Below, in pieces: positions 1 through 11,570 of a stretch of DNA of 24,735 bases (its first letter is position 1; each line of letters starts with the position of its first letter). The translations under genes were made by a program, and so were the position numbers. Origin of the DNA: Gnetum montanum (taxonomy: Eukaryota > Streptophyta > Gnetopsida > Gnetales > Gnetaceae); contig MNCI01008962.1 of assembly GCA_015680685.1 (NCBI GenBank), positions 1 to 24,735 on the forward strand. Reading direction: 5' to 3'. The notes beneath the pieces were generated by a model, which saw nothing but the letters and a program-made list of their open reading frames with translations, was not told where the DNA came from and searched no databases.

Positions 1-1859
1 CTTACCACATCATGGCAAGAGATGATGAAGGATAAGGTAGTAACAGAGCTACATGAAGAGGAGTAGCCACTACCATCATCACCTACAGTCTTAGAAGTCA
101 TGACAGAGATTCTTGTAGCTATAGAATAACTTAGGAAATTTCATGAGCAATTGCTACAGAAATCACAAGGATCTACAAATGATGGGGATTCATTTGTCTA
201 CTGTTCATCCATGAGCCATTTAAATGTAATTACAAAGATCATTAACTAGCTAGATAGTAATACAACACCACTATTCTCTAAAAAGTAGAACTAAGCATCC
301 ATGAGACCTAATCCAAGTGCTAGGAAGGTCATTGTGCTGATTCTCAGATAAATATTTATTAAATTTTGGAAAATGCAGTGATCTTCTCTTTCATGTTAGA
401 GGAAAGCAAAGGGGCAATGGTGCTAGTGATGCTACATAAGGGTCAAGAGATAGCAACAAAGGAGATGGCTAATAGAATAGTGAAGGCCCTTAATGATCCT
501 ACAACATCTGTAATAGATAGAGTTTGCATGACAGATATCCATGCATCAATATAAGTAGTAAGTATTTGGATGAGTGCTACCCAACATGAGAAGATGTTGG
601 AAAGATTGGTAGGAGCTGGGAAATCACTTCTCAGGATCTTTAATCTCCTAGATGAGATCACTAAAAACTAGTCATAGTTGGTTAAGGCAAGAAGCAAGTT
701 GTTGTTTGCAAACACACAACTTGTGAAGACCATTGCAACCAATCAATGATTGGCTGGTGAAGTTGCAAAGTTAAGAGTCTGTCTCTCCAACCCTACCATT
801 TTTGACTAGAACTTACATGAGATGAAGGTTTTCAACAACTTTAACAAAAATATCAAGAGTTTAAGAATGAAAAAGAGATGATAATCTTCGATGTGTCCAT
901 GTTAAAGGCTATGACCAACAACATTGACAAGGACCAGTCTCAAGTTCGCAAGGAGAACTTGATCCTCACCAAGGACAATCATCATGTGTGAAATATTGAG
1001 CAGCAAAAGGACCAAATGGTTTATATATCNTGAGATAGCTACCTGGAAGAATAAGGCCCTAAAATTTGAAAGAGTGAAAAATCATTACAGAAACTAGGTT
1101 GGACTACTTAATGAAGTTAATGAGAAAGAAATAAAATTAGCCAATGTGAAGATAAATGAGACTCTTTAGCAACTCTAGCAAAGAGCTGATGTATAGCAAA
1201 CCATCTTTGATGGAATGAATACATGTAATAAGGTAGAAATCATCCTAAAGGAGTTTATATTGAAAAGATGATGTAGTACATGAAGTTTACCAATCTTCAA
1301 CATGCAAACTTAGCAATGTTGATAGTAGGAAGCCCAGGAACTAAACTAGAGAAGTAGGTCATCATCTCCTACCTTCTCTATGAGATGGACTTCAAGCTCC
1401 ATAAGGAAGCAAAACAAAAGTTAGAGACTACTAACATGAAGCTTGAAGTTCTCATAAGAAAGTTCACAAATGAATGAACTATTGCTAAGAACCTGACAAG
1501 AAAGATGAATGACTACTAGGAGTTGTAGAACCTCATAAATATTTTTGATATTGACTGAAAGACATTCATAGCTTAGTTTATCAACATGAAGAAAATGTTT
1601 TCTTCAAAGCTATGCTCGTGGGATATCCCTGCATTGGCTCATATAGGCAAAGTAGCCTAAACTATTTACAATCCATGAAATAGGAAAGAGAAGATGAAAG
1701 CACTCCTAGATGCTTTAAAACTTCTAATGGAAATAGGGAAACCTTAGCCTCTGGCAACACCAGGATGGGATTAAGGACCATTCAAGCCATAGGAGTCTCC
1801 ATCTCTAGTTACTGTATGATACTTCATCACATCTCCATTCATTCAACAGGAACCCACTA
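1..1859 (+). pseudogene. Long coding-like fossil, unknown family, left end outside window
   Basis: I do not recognise the protein. Reading frame 1 (from base 4 to about 350), frame 3 (366 to about 845), frame 2 (851-1030), frame 3 (1032-1260) and frame 2 (1265-1860) join into one continuous coding-like text. It is hydrophilic, rich in Lys, Glu, Asn and Leu, with heptad-like helical stretches. About 29 in-frame stops interrupt it, for example TAG at 64, 669, 675, 1167, 1176, 1194, 1517 and 1526, TGA at 747, 989, 1475 and 1556, TAA at 552 and 1658. Only about four frame changes are needed, one of them at the single N at 1030. The longest open stretch is 366-554. A Lys-rich segment with a Trp-Asp-Ile-Pro motif lies near 1620-1700 and a Pro-rich tail follows. 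It could be a gag or accessory ORF of a retroelement or a decayed host gene. I see no zinc knuckle, protease or polymerase motif. Confidence 0.5.
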
Positions 1860-3517
1860 AAATTTTTGTCCAACTATCCATTTTTAATGTAAAATTACAC
1901 TCATTTTCATAAATTTGTACAATTCAACACTCAAACTTTCTTAGAGTTAGTCAATTTGTTTGTTTATCAATAAAGTTCCATGCCTCCCCAAATTTTGTAA
2001 GAAGCTCAATCCCAATTTTGTTCACTCAAGGAGAAGTTTTTAGTCAGTCGTGGGGTTATTGACACATGCTTGTTGACATAGCCTTATCAATGTATCCTTG
2101 TCAACACATTCTATGATGCATTGATGCAGGTATGTAGATGTTGATGCAAGTGTTACCTACATAAATATCCACATCCCTCACATTTATGAAACATTTTGAT
2201 TGTAGCATTAGCCAAATTCTTGTAGTTTCTTCGTGTGAAATTTAGAATATTTTTCCTCTAAGTGCCCGCAATGTGATTTTAAGAGATTATACAACATTTT
2301 ATTTGAGTACACATGTACCTAGACATATTTGCATGGACAGAAATAAAATTGAGATTTCCTCTATCCATTACGGCACTTAGACTATCATAATTCCACTTTT
2401 TAGTACTTTACTTTATATGCAATTTATATTCTTTTTATTTAATAATTAATATTATTGTTCATAAGTAATGTAGGTATGAACACTTCGAGCATGATATATT
2501 AACACTTGATAATCCTAGTGGTGGATACTTTGTGCAACCAATAATGTACACTTCCACGAAATTCAACCAAATTACACATGAAGACTTAGTGATTTATATA
2601 GTTAGACATAGGATCTACTCCTTGCTCATCAATCTAATTATCTAGAATGCTCTAGGTGAAACAATCAAGTTTAAAATTTTGTGGGTGGTGGTGGTAGTGG
2701 GGCATATAATTTCCCAGTCTTGGATTAGGTCCACTAGGCAGCTTAGAGTAAATTAAATATTTTTCTATAGAAACAAACTTCAACAATTGATTAACATGAA
2801 TCATCTTATTCTTCTTCATCAACTCATTCTATTCCCTGGTGTTGTTGGTCATGAGCTTTCTTCTAGAGTATCATCAACAAAATCATGGCTACCTCATCAT
2901 TGTAGGCTTGTGAGCAAAAGCCATTGCTGCAAGTATTTAAGAAAATTAGATAAACAAATCAATTAATTTGATGAAGTCTAAGAGATTTTTAATAGATACA
3001 AAATGGATGATTGGTTGTAATTTAAGAAGATGGATTGGATTGTACTACATACATAGGGCATAAATTTAGGTGAGAATCGAGAATAGGAAGCCACAGAGAA
3101 AAATCATGAAAGATTCCTTTACCTTGTTTCAAATCAATTTGCATGATCAAAACTAGTTTCCATGGAAGAAAGGTCCACTTAGTGATGAAGAACTGAGAGA
3201 TGTTTAGCAGCCATTTTTGTGGGGAGATAGATACACACGTGTTAATTTGGAATAGCAAGTTGCAAGAATTTGCAGTAGTTTCATTTGAAACTGAGAGCTA
3301 TGATGTTGTGCTACGACTGGAGTGCTGGGAAATGAATAATAATGTTAAAAATGTACTACGCATAACACATATGGATACATCAAGCATGGCATGAACATTC
3401 ATTAATCCTTACCTTCAATATGGCTCATGCATTTGCACAATGATTTGAATGTCTTATAAATGTGTCAACATTAGTATCCTTTGTAGGATTCATAGAAAGC
3501 ACTTGGGAAAAGCATAT
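1860..3517. other. Spacer with no recognised gene
   Basis: AT-rich sequence with scattered stops in all frames. The coding-like text to the left fades out by about 1910. Short open stretches on either strand near 3022-3394 have no recognisable domain. This is the left flank into which the retrotransposon at 3523 was inserted, and before that insertion it would have continued directly into 10056. Confidence 0.5.
2681..2702 (+). repeat. G-rich GGT repeat tract
   Basis: A 22-bp tract of only G, T and one A, built of GGT/GGG runs ending in GGGG. It could form a weak two-tetrad G-quadruplex or be a polypurine-like remnant of an element, but no LTR start follows it. Confidence 0.35.
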
Positions 3518-3522
3518 AATAT
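3518..3522. repeat. Target-site duplication, left copy
   Basis: AATAT directly before the TG of the 5' LTR, identical to 10051-10055. Five bases is the usual size for plant LTR retrotransposon integration. Confidence 0.9.
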
Positions 3523-4103
3523 TGTGAAAGATGTCCCAGACTGGTGGTTCTCTTGGCTCTTCCCATGGTTCGGGGGCCATGGAACACTTTGACGTGCCCT
3601 TGGGTGACTCTCAAGTATTGGAAAACCCACCCTAGCTTGGTGGTACCAAGCTAGCAATAGGACATCCTCCTGTTGCAACTCTCTTCTAAGTCCTCTTCAT
3701 TCTGCCTTCATTGTGGAGAACTACCTGGTGCTGATTCTATGATGGTCATAGATATGTAGGCAACCTAGACTAGATAGTTTTGGTGCAGCACCAGGCCACA
3801 CCTTGTACCAGATCGTGAGGGATCTAGGGATGAGGCACCTTCCCTTGTAGGTGCATCATCTCCCCTCCCCCCGATGTTGTCTACAAGGTTGTCTATGTGC
3901 TTGTTTGTATGGTCCTCATTTTGGAGTTAGTTACCCTCCATGAGGTGCATTGTCATGTACGTTAAGAAGCGATGCTTCTTCTTGCACTCACTTGTGAGAT
4001 GCTTGCTTGCTTGAGGCGTATTCCCCAGGTCTTCTACCCCAGATCCATTGGATCTTCGTGAATTCCTTGGGGTGTCGGACAATGTCGGGGCAACGTTGTT
4101 ACA
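3523..4103 (+). repeat. 5' LTR (581 bp)
   Basis: Aligns end to end with 9472-10050. It begins TGTGAAAGATGTCC and ends CAACGTTGTTACA. Inside, a short hairpin (TAGCTTGGT at 3633-3641, ACCAAGCTA at 3645-3653) keeps a 7-bp stem in the other LTR. A convincing TATA box or AATAAA signal is not visible in either copy. Confidence 0.92.
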
Positions 4104-4105
4104 AA

Positions 4106-4119
4106 TGGTATTTGAGCTT
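4106..4119 (+). other. Primer-binding site, initiator tRNA-Met type
   Basis: TGGTATTTGAGC begins two bases after the LTR end. It matches the plant iMet primer site TGGTATCAGAGC at 10 of 12 positions. The two mismatches are adjacent. Confidence 0.8.
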
Positions 4120-7100
4120 TATTGAAATTGTGTTGTGATATTCATGTGCTCTTTGGTTCCCTTACTCCATAGAGGTTGTTCGATTAATGGTCCCTCCAGA
4201 TTGATACCTAGGTGATCTAGGATCATAACCTTATGTATTTTTGAAGAGTTGCCTGATGGCAATGTTCTACGCTCTTCATGAGGGGATAGATGATAAATTG
4301 TGAGAAACTAATATGTGTTTCTCTTCATGAGGATGTAAATAATGGTGTTGTGGTGATGTCCTCCACTTTTTTACTTGTGGTCGGACTAGTTGTGATTGTA
4401 TGCAATATGGTTGAGAGGAGTTCTATTGGCAACTCAAGAATTTTTTTGCTCAAGGAGCTCTCATCTCATATCTCCAATGATTCATTTGGGAAGAATCAGA
4501 CCCAATCTCCACTTTAGTTTCCACCCAGATGACATGTTTCGAGATGGCATCTCTTGAATCATGCAGGATATGATATCCTTGGCACTCCCACTCACCCTAT
4601 ATACAGTGAGAATGGGAAAATACAAATTGGCACAAGATGGTTCCCAATTACCTCAGGATGGAGGTCCTTCAGACATGTGCTCTTGGTGAGCCTTGATTAG
4701 GGTGGACTAAGACCATTGTCTGTAGACTTCATACGTTCGTGCTTACGATTGTATGTTTATCTATTTGTGTATGCATGTCTTCTTGGTTTACATTTTCAAA
4801 TTCTGCATGTGTGTTATCTTGGTCGTGTCTATTGTTCGTAACGCAAGGCTTGATGTTTTATGTGGTATGATGTCTTATTATTAGGAACATTCAGGATGCA
4901 GTGGTCGTTTGTGCCATCCCAAAGCCAAATGTTTGTTATCTTGTTTGACAACTTCTTGTGCATGAGGCATGATTGCCCTTATTGTTGATCCTTGCGAGTT
5001 GTGCTCCTTTGTTGAGTTCGTGGTGTTGCCCTTGGGTTTGTGGCATCACTATTTTGATTGGTAACATTTCTTGCTTACTTTGATTTGAAGACTATTGGTG
5101 TGGGTCATCCTATTGTTGGTTCTTGTTGAGATTGCACCTCTTTTGATGAGAATCTTCTTGTGAATGCATCCTCTGTGATGTTGCTCGTTGTTGCGAGAAT
5201 TGGTTTGATGTAGAATTTTTGTTGGATAGACCTTGGTCTTCCACCTTATTTTTGGGTTAAGATGATGACTGTCTATTACCCATGACTCATACGATTCTGT
5301 TGAGATTTTAATCCTAGTTGAAACTAGTGTTAGTTGCTGGGAATGATTGTTGTGTATGAATCTTGAAATTCTGAGAGTGTGCTATCTCTCTCTTAGTGTG
5401 CCTCATGATGAAATTTTTTGTTCAAGTGGGGATCTAATTCATCCCTCAATGTTTTGCATGATTGATCTCTATGCATGTTGCTGAGGTCTTGATTTTTATA
5501 ATGTGCAAGAGTGATATGACTTTGTTATATGATCATGCTTGATAGTTTTGTATGAGGCTGATGTGCTGATCATGTTCCTGCTAACTTTTATGTTTCTGAG
5601 CTTTTGTCTTAATGTTTGCAAGTAGCACAGATACAAAGATGCAGCCAGTGATGACCTTAGTTGATTCTGTGAGCACTATGTCTATGGGGAAGATATGTTC
5701 TTCTAAGACCTTCTTGAACTGATTATTTGGTCTCAAAATTGCAACATTGGGTTGCGGATTTATCAGTACCTTGGCTGTGATGGATCAGTAGGTACATTAT
5801 GATTTGTTTACCTCTCTATGCTAGGGGAGCGCTAATAGAGGATGGTGATCTGTCCTAGACCCTACAAATATTGGGCTAGCAGATGGCATGAAATGGTATC
5901 CTTGGCCATGCCGAATACTGATGGCCCAGGAGTGGCCAATGCAATGAGGTCCCACTATGGCAGGATGCTGGATACTCAATTGGCGTGTTTCATTATTCGA
6001 TCGTTGCATTCGTGTCTCGAATCGTTTTTGTTCGATGTTACCCGTGTAATGGGTTCCATGCGATGGTAGATCATGTATCTTTTGAGACATTGGTACAATG
6101 ATAGATGATCGTTTATGCTTTGTGACAAAGATAGGTTTTTATCAAAATAGCATGGTCTTTCATGGTATGCTCTTGGTGGCCTAAATCCTTCAACCTAGGA
6201 TGGGCTTGGGTAGTTCTTCCTATAGCCTTTTAGGCCTAGGTAGCATTCCAAAATACCATGTATGTTCCCATATAAATGTATTCCTATCCTTGGGTGTGTG
6301 AAATGTATCCTTGTAATATTCTCAATTTGATTGTATGCACTCAAAAGTGTTGGATGTATTGCCTATGTTACTCAATTTTCTCCTCGTTGTAGGCCTATGC
6401 CACATCCTATGACAAGGCCAAGCTTGATGTATGGTGTTTTTCTTAGCGCTTGTTTTGAAGTGCCCTTGCTATATTTTGTAAATGGCCTTTGTGCCTTGAT
6501 GTATAATTCTGCTGAAAACCTCATGAGAAATTATTCAATTGTGATACAGTGTTGTAACGAACGGACCAGGGCATGTCCTTGCCCATTATGCTCTTGAACT
6601 AGTGCCATGTATTCTTGATGATGTTGGCATGCCTGGATGGTGTGTGCTTTGGTAAATGTCCTTGAGATAGGACAAATCTTGGGAACACTTTCTCTTATGT
6701 TCCTAGACTGGCAAAGATCTTGTCCACAAATGATCGATGGTGGTATGTAGCTTAAAATACACAAATAAATTGGTTTGATGTGCTTGTTCTTGATAACAGG
6801 TGGTTCATTGTGGCCATGTAAATTATAATGGCAGACTAAAATTCAAATCAATGTGATCTCTAGTGGTGGATTTGAGTCGAGTTCTGGGTATTGGCACCTA
6901 GACTTGTCTTCCATGTTGGATGCGATCATGGAGCAATTGTCCAAACATTTGGATAGTGGTCTATCCTTGAATAAATGACATTACAGATACAGAAATTGTA
7001 ATTTCTCTTGGTGGCCTTGCTTGGTGGGCTTGAATGTGCTCAAAACACTGAGCTGATGCTCTCATGATTAGGGGATTTTAATGATTTGTGCATGTTGGTG

Positions 7101-9124
7101 GGCTCTCGTGACTAATTGCTTTTGGTGCTTTGGAGAGCTATGATGCGCTCTCATAGATTGGGACTTATTGGTGCTTTCATGGTCTATGGTGTGATTTCAT
7201 GATAGGGGATTCATTGTGCCTAATAGGCTATGGTGTCTTGCTGATTTTTTTTGTGTACTTCATCCCTTATGTACACTAATGTATCACACAGTCTCTCCAT
7301 GATGTATTGTCCCATGTCTCTAGTGTGATGTTAATTCATGTTGGTGTTCTCACCTCCTTGGTGGGATAGCATGGTGGATCATGATATTACTTGGTGAATC
7401 CTTAATTTTACGAGGGGTCATTCTCCATTTCAATGGATGCCCTCTTCAGTTCCTGAAATAATAAGGTAGGTGGTATTGAGACAATTGTCTCGTATTTGGG
7501 ACCTAGAAGAAGTTGATGTTTGGGACTTGTTCCTAGTAGTGGTCCCATGTTCGTAAACTCGTGGGGCTTGCTCTCAAAGACAGAATATTGTTACCCTAGT
7601 GAAATTCATGATACCTCCTTTGTGAGGTCATGTTGTTGATGTAAATTAAAGGTAACATATTTCTCTTCATGTAAGCAAGGCATGATCTTGTGTACTCTCT
7701 CAGTTTTGGGAGCTTCAGAGGAACTTCCTTGTTGGGGTTCTCTAGTAAACCATCCTTATTGTAAACTCTTCCAAGATAAATTGTTTTGTGTTTGAGTTGT
7801 AAATGATATTGATGAAAGCCCATTCCATGTAAAACTATCTTGAGGACCTGGTCCTCCTATGGGCAAGATGTTGTTGTTGACTTTGTCTATTGTTTGGGTT
7901 GAATGATAATAGGTAGTGGTGTGGCCTTATCCACCACAAATTGATGTAACTGGGCTTGACTAGGATGTATGAAACAAAATCCAGATCTCCCAAGATGAAA
8001 CAGAAATTCCTATTGATAAAATTTCAAAGGGGATGTACTACCTCATGTCTTGAGTTATTCTCAAGGTGAAAATTGGATTTGGGTAAGACTTGTGAACCCA
8101 TGTCTTCCCTCAGCTGGTGACAGTTCGATGAGATGGATCTGTTGGCTATATTGACTACTTGGGCATGTGTTATGGGAAGGTGTAGCTGGGCTACTATACT
8201 TACCTATGGAAGAAACCTCCCAAAGAGGATCCTTCCTGCAAGTACAAAATCTAATGAAAGGTGTTGATTGTGAGACTAGTAGTCATTCTTGATATGGTGG
8301 GGAAATGAAAATTCTGGGAACATTGATGTTCCTTGGAGAATTCATGATCTGGTTACTCTCAAAGGTGACTCTATATTCGTTCCTGAACCTAGTGTTCAGA
8401 AAATGGTGCTTGTCCCATAACTTGGAGTGGGAAGGATAGCTTGCATGTAGCAAATATGGGTGATCTTCTCCATGAACAGGATATTATGGTTGCATTCAAT
8501 GATGTGATTATAGTTGATATGAGACGTGTGTGTATGGAGGATTATCATGGGGGTTGTTACCTAATAGATCCTATGCTTCTAACATTCAAGTAGGCATTAT
8601 CAATGTTGGACAATCACAAAAGGTGTTGATGATAGTTGGGGCTTGTTGTATGTTAGCCTCTTGGAGAAGTTTTCAAATAGATTTTTGGATCTTCTCTCTC
8701 ATTGTGGCTATGAAATACTATTGAATGATGAATTGAATGGTGTCTGTGGACGGCAAGGCCAAGCTCAAAAGATCTACCCTTGTACCTTGTTTGTGAGGGA
8801 GAACATGCTTGACTTCCTTCATACCAACTTGAAAAAACATGATGAGAAAAAGAGAATGCGCATGGTATCGATGTACTTGGAATTAGTGCTTAGGTGGTTG
8901 CACTGGTGAGACCCCATAGGTCTGGATGTGAGTAGTAGAACATGGAGTTCTATCAAGCATGTGTTGCTTGCGAAGACATGGCTCTTCAGAGCATGTCCTC
9001 CCTCTCAGTGTGATGTGCCCAAGTCCCTCACCATGGGTAGTGGCCCTAGTGAGCCCTCAAAAAAATCAATGGGTACTGAGATGCCATTCACAAAGGAACT
9101 TGATGGGACTTGCGAAAGAGGAGC

Positions 9125-9162
9125 TATCTTCTTGCATAAGTATGGGTTTATGCAAGAAGATA
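9125..9162. repeat. Perfect 15-bp inverted repeat, 8-nt loop
   Basis: Left arm TATCTTCTTGCATAA (9125-9139), loop GTATGGGT, right arm its exact reverse complement (9148-9162). It lies about 300 bp upstream of the polypurine tract and would form a stable RNA hairpin in the element transcript. Confidence 0.85.
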
Positions 9163-9460
9163 TGTCTCTAGACCCTCAGAAAGGATAGATCTAGGGGATG
9201 CCTTAGAGACATTAGCCCTTTGGGTTGGACTCTCCTGCTCATATAGAGAAGGTAAGTCTTTCGGCTTCCTCCAATTACCCTTGCATTTCATGCAAGGCAT
9301 TGGATGGAAGGATGAATTAGGTGTTCGGGTTGGTATCTTCCTTCAAGCTTAGCATCTAAGGAGTTGAAGGATCCCTGGAGTTGATGGAGTTTCAAACCCA
9401 TTTAGAAGTGTACATTCGAAGCTATCCTAGGCTGTGCTCCGAGGATGTCACTTCTTTGTA

Positions 9461-9471
9461 TGGGGGAGGAT
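9461..9471 (+). other. Polypurine tract
   Basis: TGGGGGAGGAT abuts the 3' LTR. A purine run at exactly this place is the plus-strand primer of LTR retrotransposons, and it fixes the element's orientation. Confidence 0.85.
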
Positions 9472-10050
9472 TGTGAGAGATGTCCTAGAGTAGTGGTTCT
9501 CTTGGGCTCTCCCCATGGTTCAGGAATCATGGAACACTTTGACGTGCCCTTGGGTGACTCTCAAGTGTTAGAAAACCCACCTCGGCTTGGTGGTACCAAG
9601 CTAGCAATAGGACACCCTCCTATTGCAACTCTTTTCTAACTCCTCTTCATTCCCCCTTTACCGTGGAGAACTACATGGCCTTGATTTTACAACGGTCATA
9701 GATATGTAGGTAGCCAAGACTAGATAGTTTTGGTATGGTGCCAGGCCACACCTTGTACGAGATCGTGAGGGATCTGGGGGTGAGGCACCTTCCCTTGTAG
9801 GTGCATTGTCTCCCCTCCCACCGATGTTGTCGACAAGGTTGTGTGTGTGCTTGTTTGCCTGGTCCTCATTTTGGAGTTGGTTATCCTCCATGAGGTGCGT
9901 TGTCATGTACATTAAGAAGCGATGCTTCTACTTGCACTCACTCGTGAGATTCTTGCTTGCTTGAGGTGTATTCCTTAGGTCTTCTGCCCCAGATCCATTG
10001 GATCTTCATGAATTCCTTGGGGTGCCGAACAACGTTAGGGCAACGTTACA
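9472..10050 (+). repeat. 3' LTR (579 bp)
   Basis: Begins TGTGAGAGATGTCC and ends CAACGTTACA. It is the partner of 3523-4103 at about 11% divergence, with transitions about four times as common as transversions. The main indel is a missing 3-bp GTT just before the terminal ACA. Confidence 0.92.
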
Positions 10051-10055
10051 AATAT
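10051..10055. repeat. Target-site duplication, right copy
   Basis: AATAT directly after the terminal CA of the 3' LTR, matching 3518-3522. Confidence 0.9.
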
Positions 10056-11400
10056 AGTGTCTTAAATACCTTGGAAATGTGGTTGGCATAGTTAGTGGTA
10101 ATGTGTTGACCAACTTTGTGTTGAAGGGTCCATTACAATACAATAAAAGGGTACAGAGTATCTCACTATGTTGTAAATTTGGTAGGGATAGTTAGTGACA
10201 AAACTATCTTTGAATATTCAAAAGCTGTGGGGGATAATTGATTTTGAACTTTGGTACTAACTCACATCTAGGTTGAGTGTACTATTTTTCTGGGTATGCA
10301 TTATTTAAAGCCGTTAATGTTCTTTTCCGACTAAAAGCAATTATCCTTTTAGTACAAGGATAATTCGCCAGTATTTGAAACAAGGTGAATTGTGACATCT
10401 TTTTCAAGTTCTTTTAAAGTATCATGGTGTCAGGGTGTTGTTTGGGATCCTCTCCCAACCCTCCTTGAGACACACTTTCCTCTCCCAACCCTCCTTGAGA
10501 CATGGTATTGTTAACACTTTATTGAATAATTTAGGTGACTTTTGCTCCAAAAAGGAAAAAAGAAAAAAGAAAAGGATGTATGATACCATAAAATGTGATA
10601 TAATGTGTTTTAACTAGTATAACAGTGTAGAGGTTGAGTATCATGGTTAGAACACTACATTATTTATGAAGTAAATTCCATTTTCTGGCCATCCCTAATC
10701 AAGTTAGAATGAAAGACCAATTTATCTCTACAACAAAAAATTAAGAGAGAAATATTATATATAAAATGGACAAATTTAAGAAAAAGAGAACCGTAAATGC
10801 TTTTAAGTTGAATTAGTTGATACAATTTTTCCATGCAATATATTAGAATTGTTACAAAAAATACCTTGTGCAAAACTTTACATCCAAAATATTCATGACA
10901 TAAATGTTATATGCAAAACATTACATGCGAATATTAATAAAACACCAAGGACTTGTAGAAGGGAGTGATGAAGAAACAAGGGAAATACATAGGAAAGCAA
11001 CTTCATTTAGTTTTCTAATTAGATCAAATAGATTACAACACTCACAAGACACACTCACAACTCACAAGACAACTCACAAATTAGTTGCTCCTATTATAGC
11101 AACCCATATACAAGAGATCATACACTCTTAACTCACTCCCACAACCAACCCAAGACGCATTTAAATAGCCAAATATATGGTTACAGTAATGGAATCAACC
11201 AATAATTAACTCAGACATATCTTCCCTTTTTCTTTTACAAGTTTTAGATATCTTAACTCTACTTTAGAAAATTTAAAACTAACAAATAGTAAAAGAGAAA
11301 AGTGAAGTTCAACACAAGTCAAATACAGATTTTGTCTTTGCATATCTAACAAGAACTTATGTAAAATGGTCACCCTAGCCCAGAAATCTGAAAATCATAA
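10056..11400. other. AT-rich spacer, no gene seen
   Basis: Contains a 30-bp-period tandem duplication (10448-10502), an A/G-only tract at about 10548-10575, and a cluster of ACTCACAAGACA-like words at about 11038-11088. Short open stretches at 10435, 10664 (minus) and 10904 show no recognisable domain. The predicted 3' end of the receptor kinase transcript lies just to the right. Confidence 0.5.
10448..10502 (+). repeat. Tandem duplication, period 30 bp
   Basis: A 25-bp unit at 10448-10472, starting TCCTCTCCCAACCC and ending TTGAGACA, is repeated exactly at 10478-10502 after a 5-bp spacer. Confidence 0.9.
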
Positions 11401-11428
11401 TCAATTTCCCTAAATCAACATGAAATTA

Positions 11429-11434
11429 TTTATT
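11429..11434 (-). terminator. Candidate polyadenylation signal AATAAA
   Basis: Minus-strand AATAAA about 140 bp beyond the predicted 3'-UTR intron acceptor, in AT-rich sequence. It would place the transcript end near 11400-11415. Weak, because AATAAA is common in such DNA. Confidence 0.35.
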
Positions 11435-11570
11435 TTTCGAATGAAAAAGCAAAATATATAGCTCCCATTTGCATAGCCATGGTCTTGTATAGAAGGTTCA
11501 ATCTTTGTAGATATTTCATTGAAACGGTTGAGAGTTGACATGGACTGCAACTTGTGCTTTTCATGAAACC

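Larger units (their letters stand above)
4104..9471 (+). other. Retrotransposon interior without coding capacity
   Basis: No open stretch exceeds about 90 codons, and none of the short ones (near 4290, 5842, 6331, 8643, 8928) resembles a retroelement protein. The + strand is visibly rich in T and G and poor in C across roughly 4100-8900, with frequent TTGTTG, TTGGTG and CTTGTG words, a strand bias not shared by the flanks. A loose series of five related words (GCTCTCATGATT-like) lies at about 7052-7205. The last 550 bp, from about 8928, has more balanced composition and a partly open frame that includes an 86-codon stretch, but no domain was recognised. Confidence 0.7.
3523..10050 (+). mobile_element. 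Complete but non-coding LTR retrotransposon (LARD-like)
   Basis: Two direct LTRs, each starting TGTGA and ending ACA, enclose a 5,368-bp interior. The element is flanked by the perfect 5-bp duplication AATAT (3518-3522 and 10051-10055). A primer-binding site follows the 5' LTR and a polypurine tract precedes the 3' LTR, so orientation is +. Hand alignment of the LTRs gives about 66 substitutions (about 53 transitions, 13 transversions) plus a 1-bp and a 3-bp indel over about 578 positions, or roughly 11% divergence: an old insertion. No gag, protease, reverse transcriptase, RNase H or integrase motif was found on either strand, so it probably moved with proteins supplied by another element. 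The iMet-type primer site does not decide between Ty1 and Ty3 superfamilies. Confidence 0.92.

Noticed and set aside
7052-7205. Tandem repeat array of GCTCTCATGATT-like words
   Set aside because: Spacing is irregular and copies are too diverged to separate from the general T/G-rich wording of this interior.
4104-9471. Degenerate gag-pol inside the 6.5-kb retrotransposon
   Set aside because: No zinc knuckle, protease, YxDD, RNase H or integrase motif was found in any frame, although much more damaged coding text elsewhere in the window is still readable.
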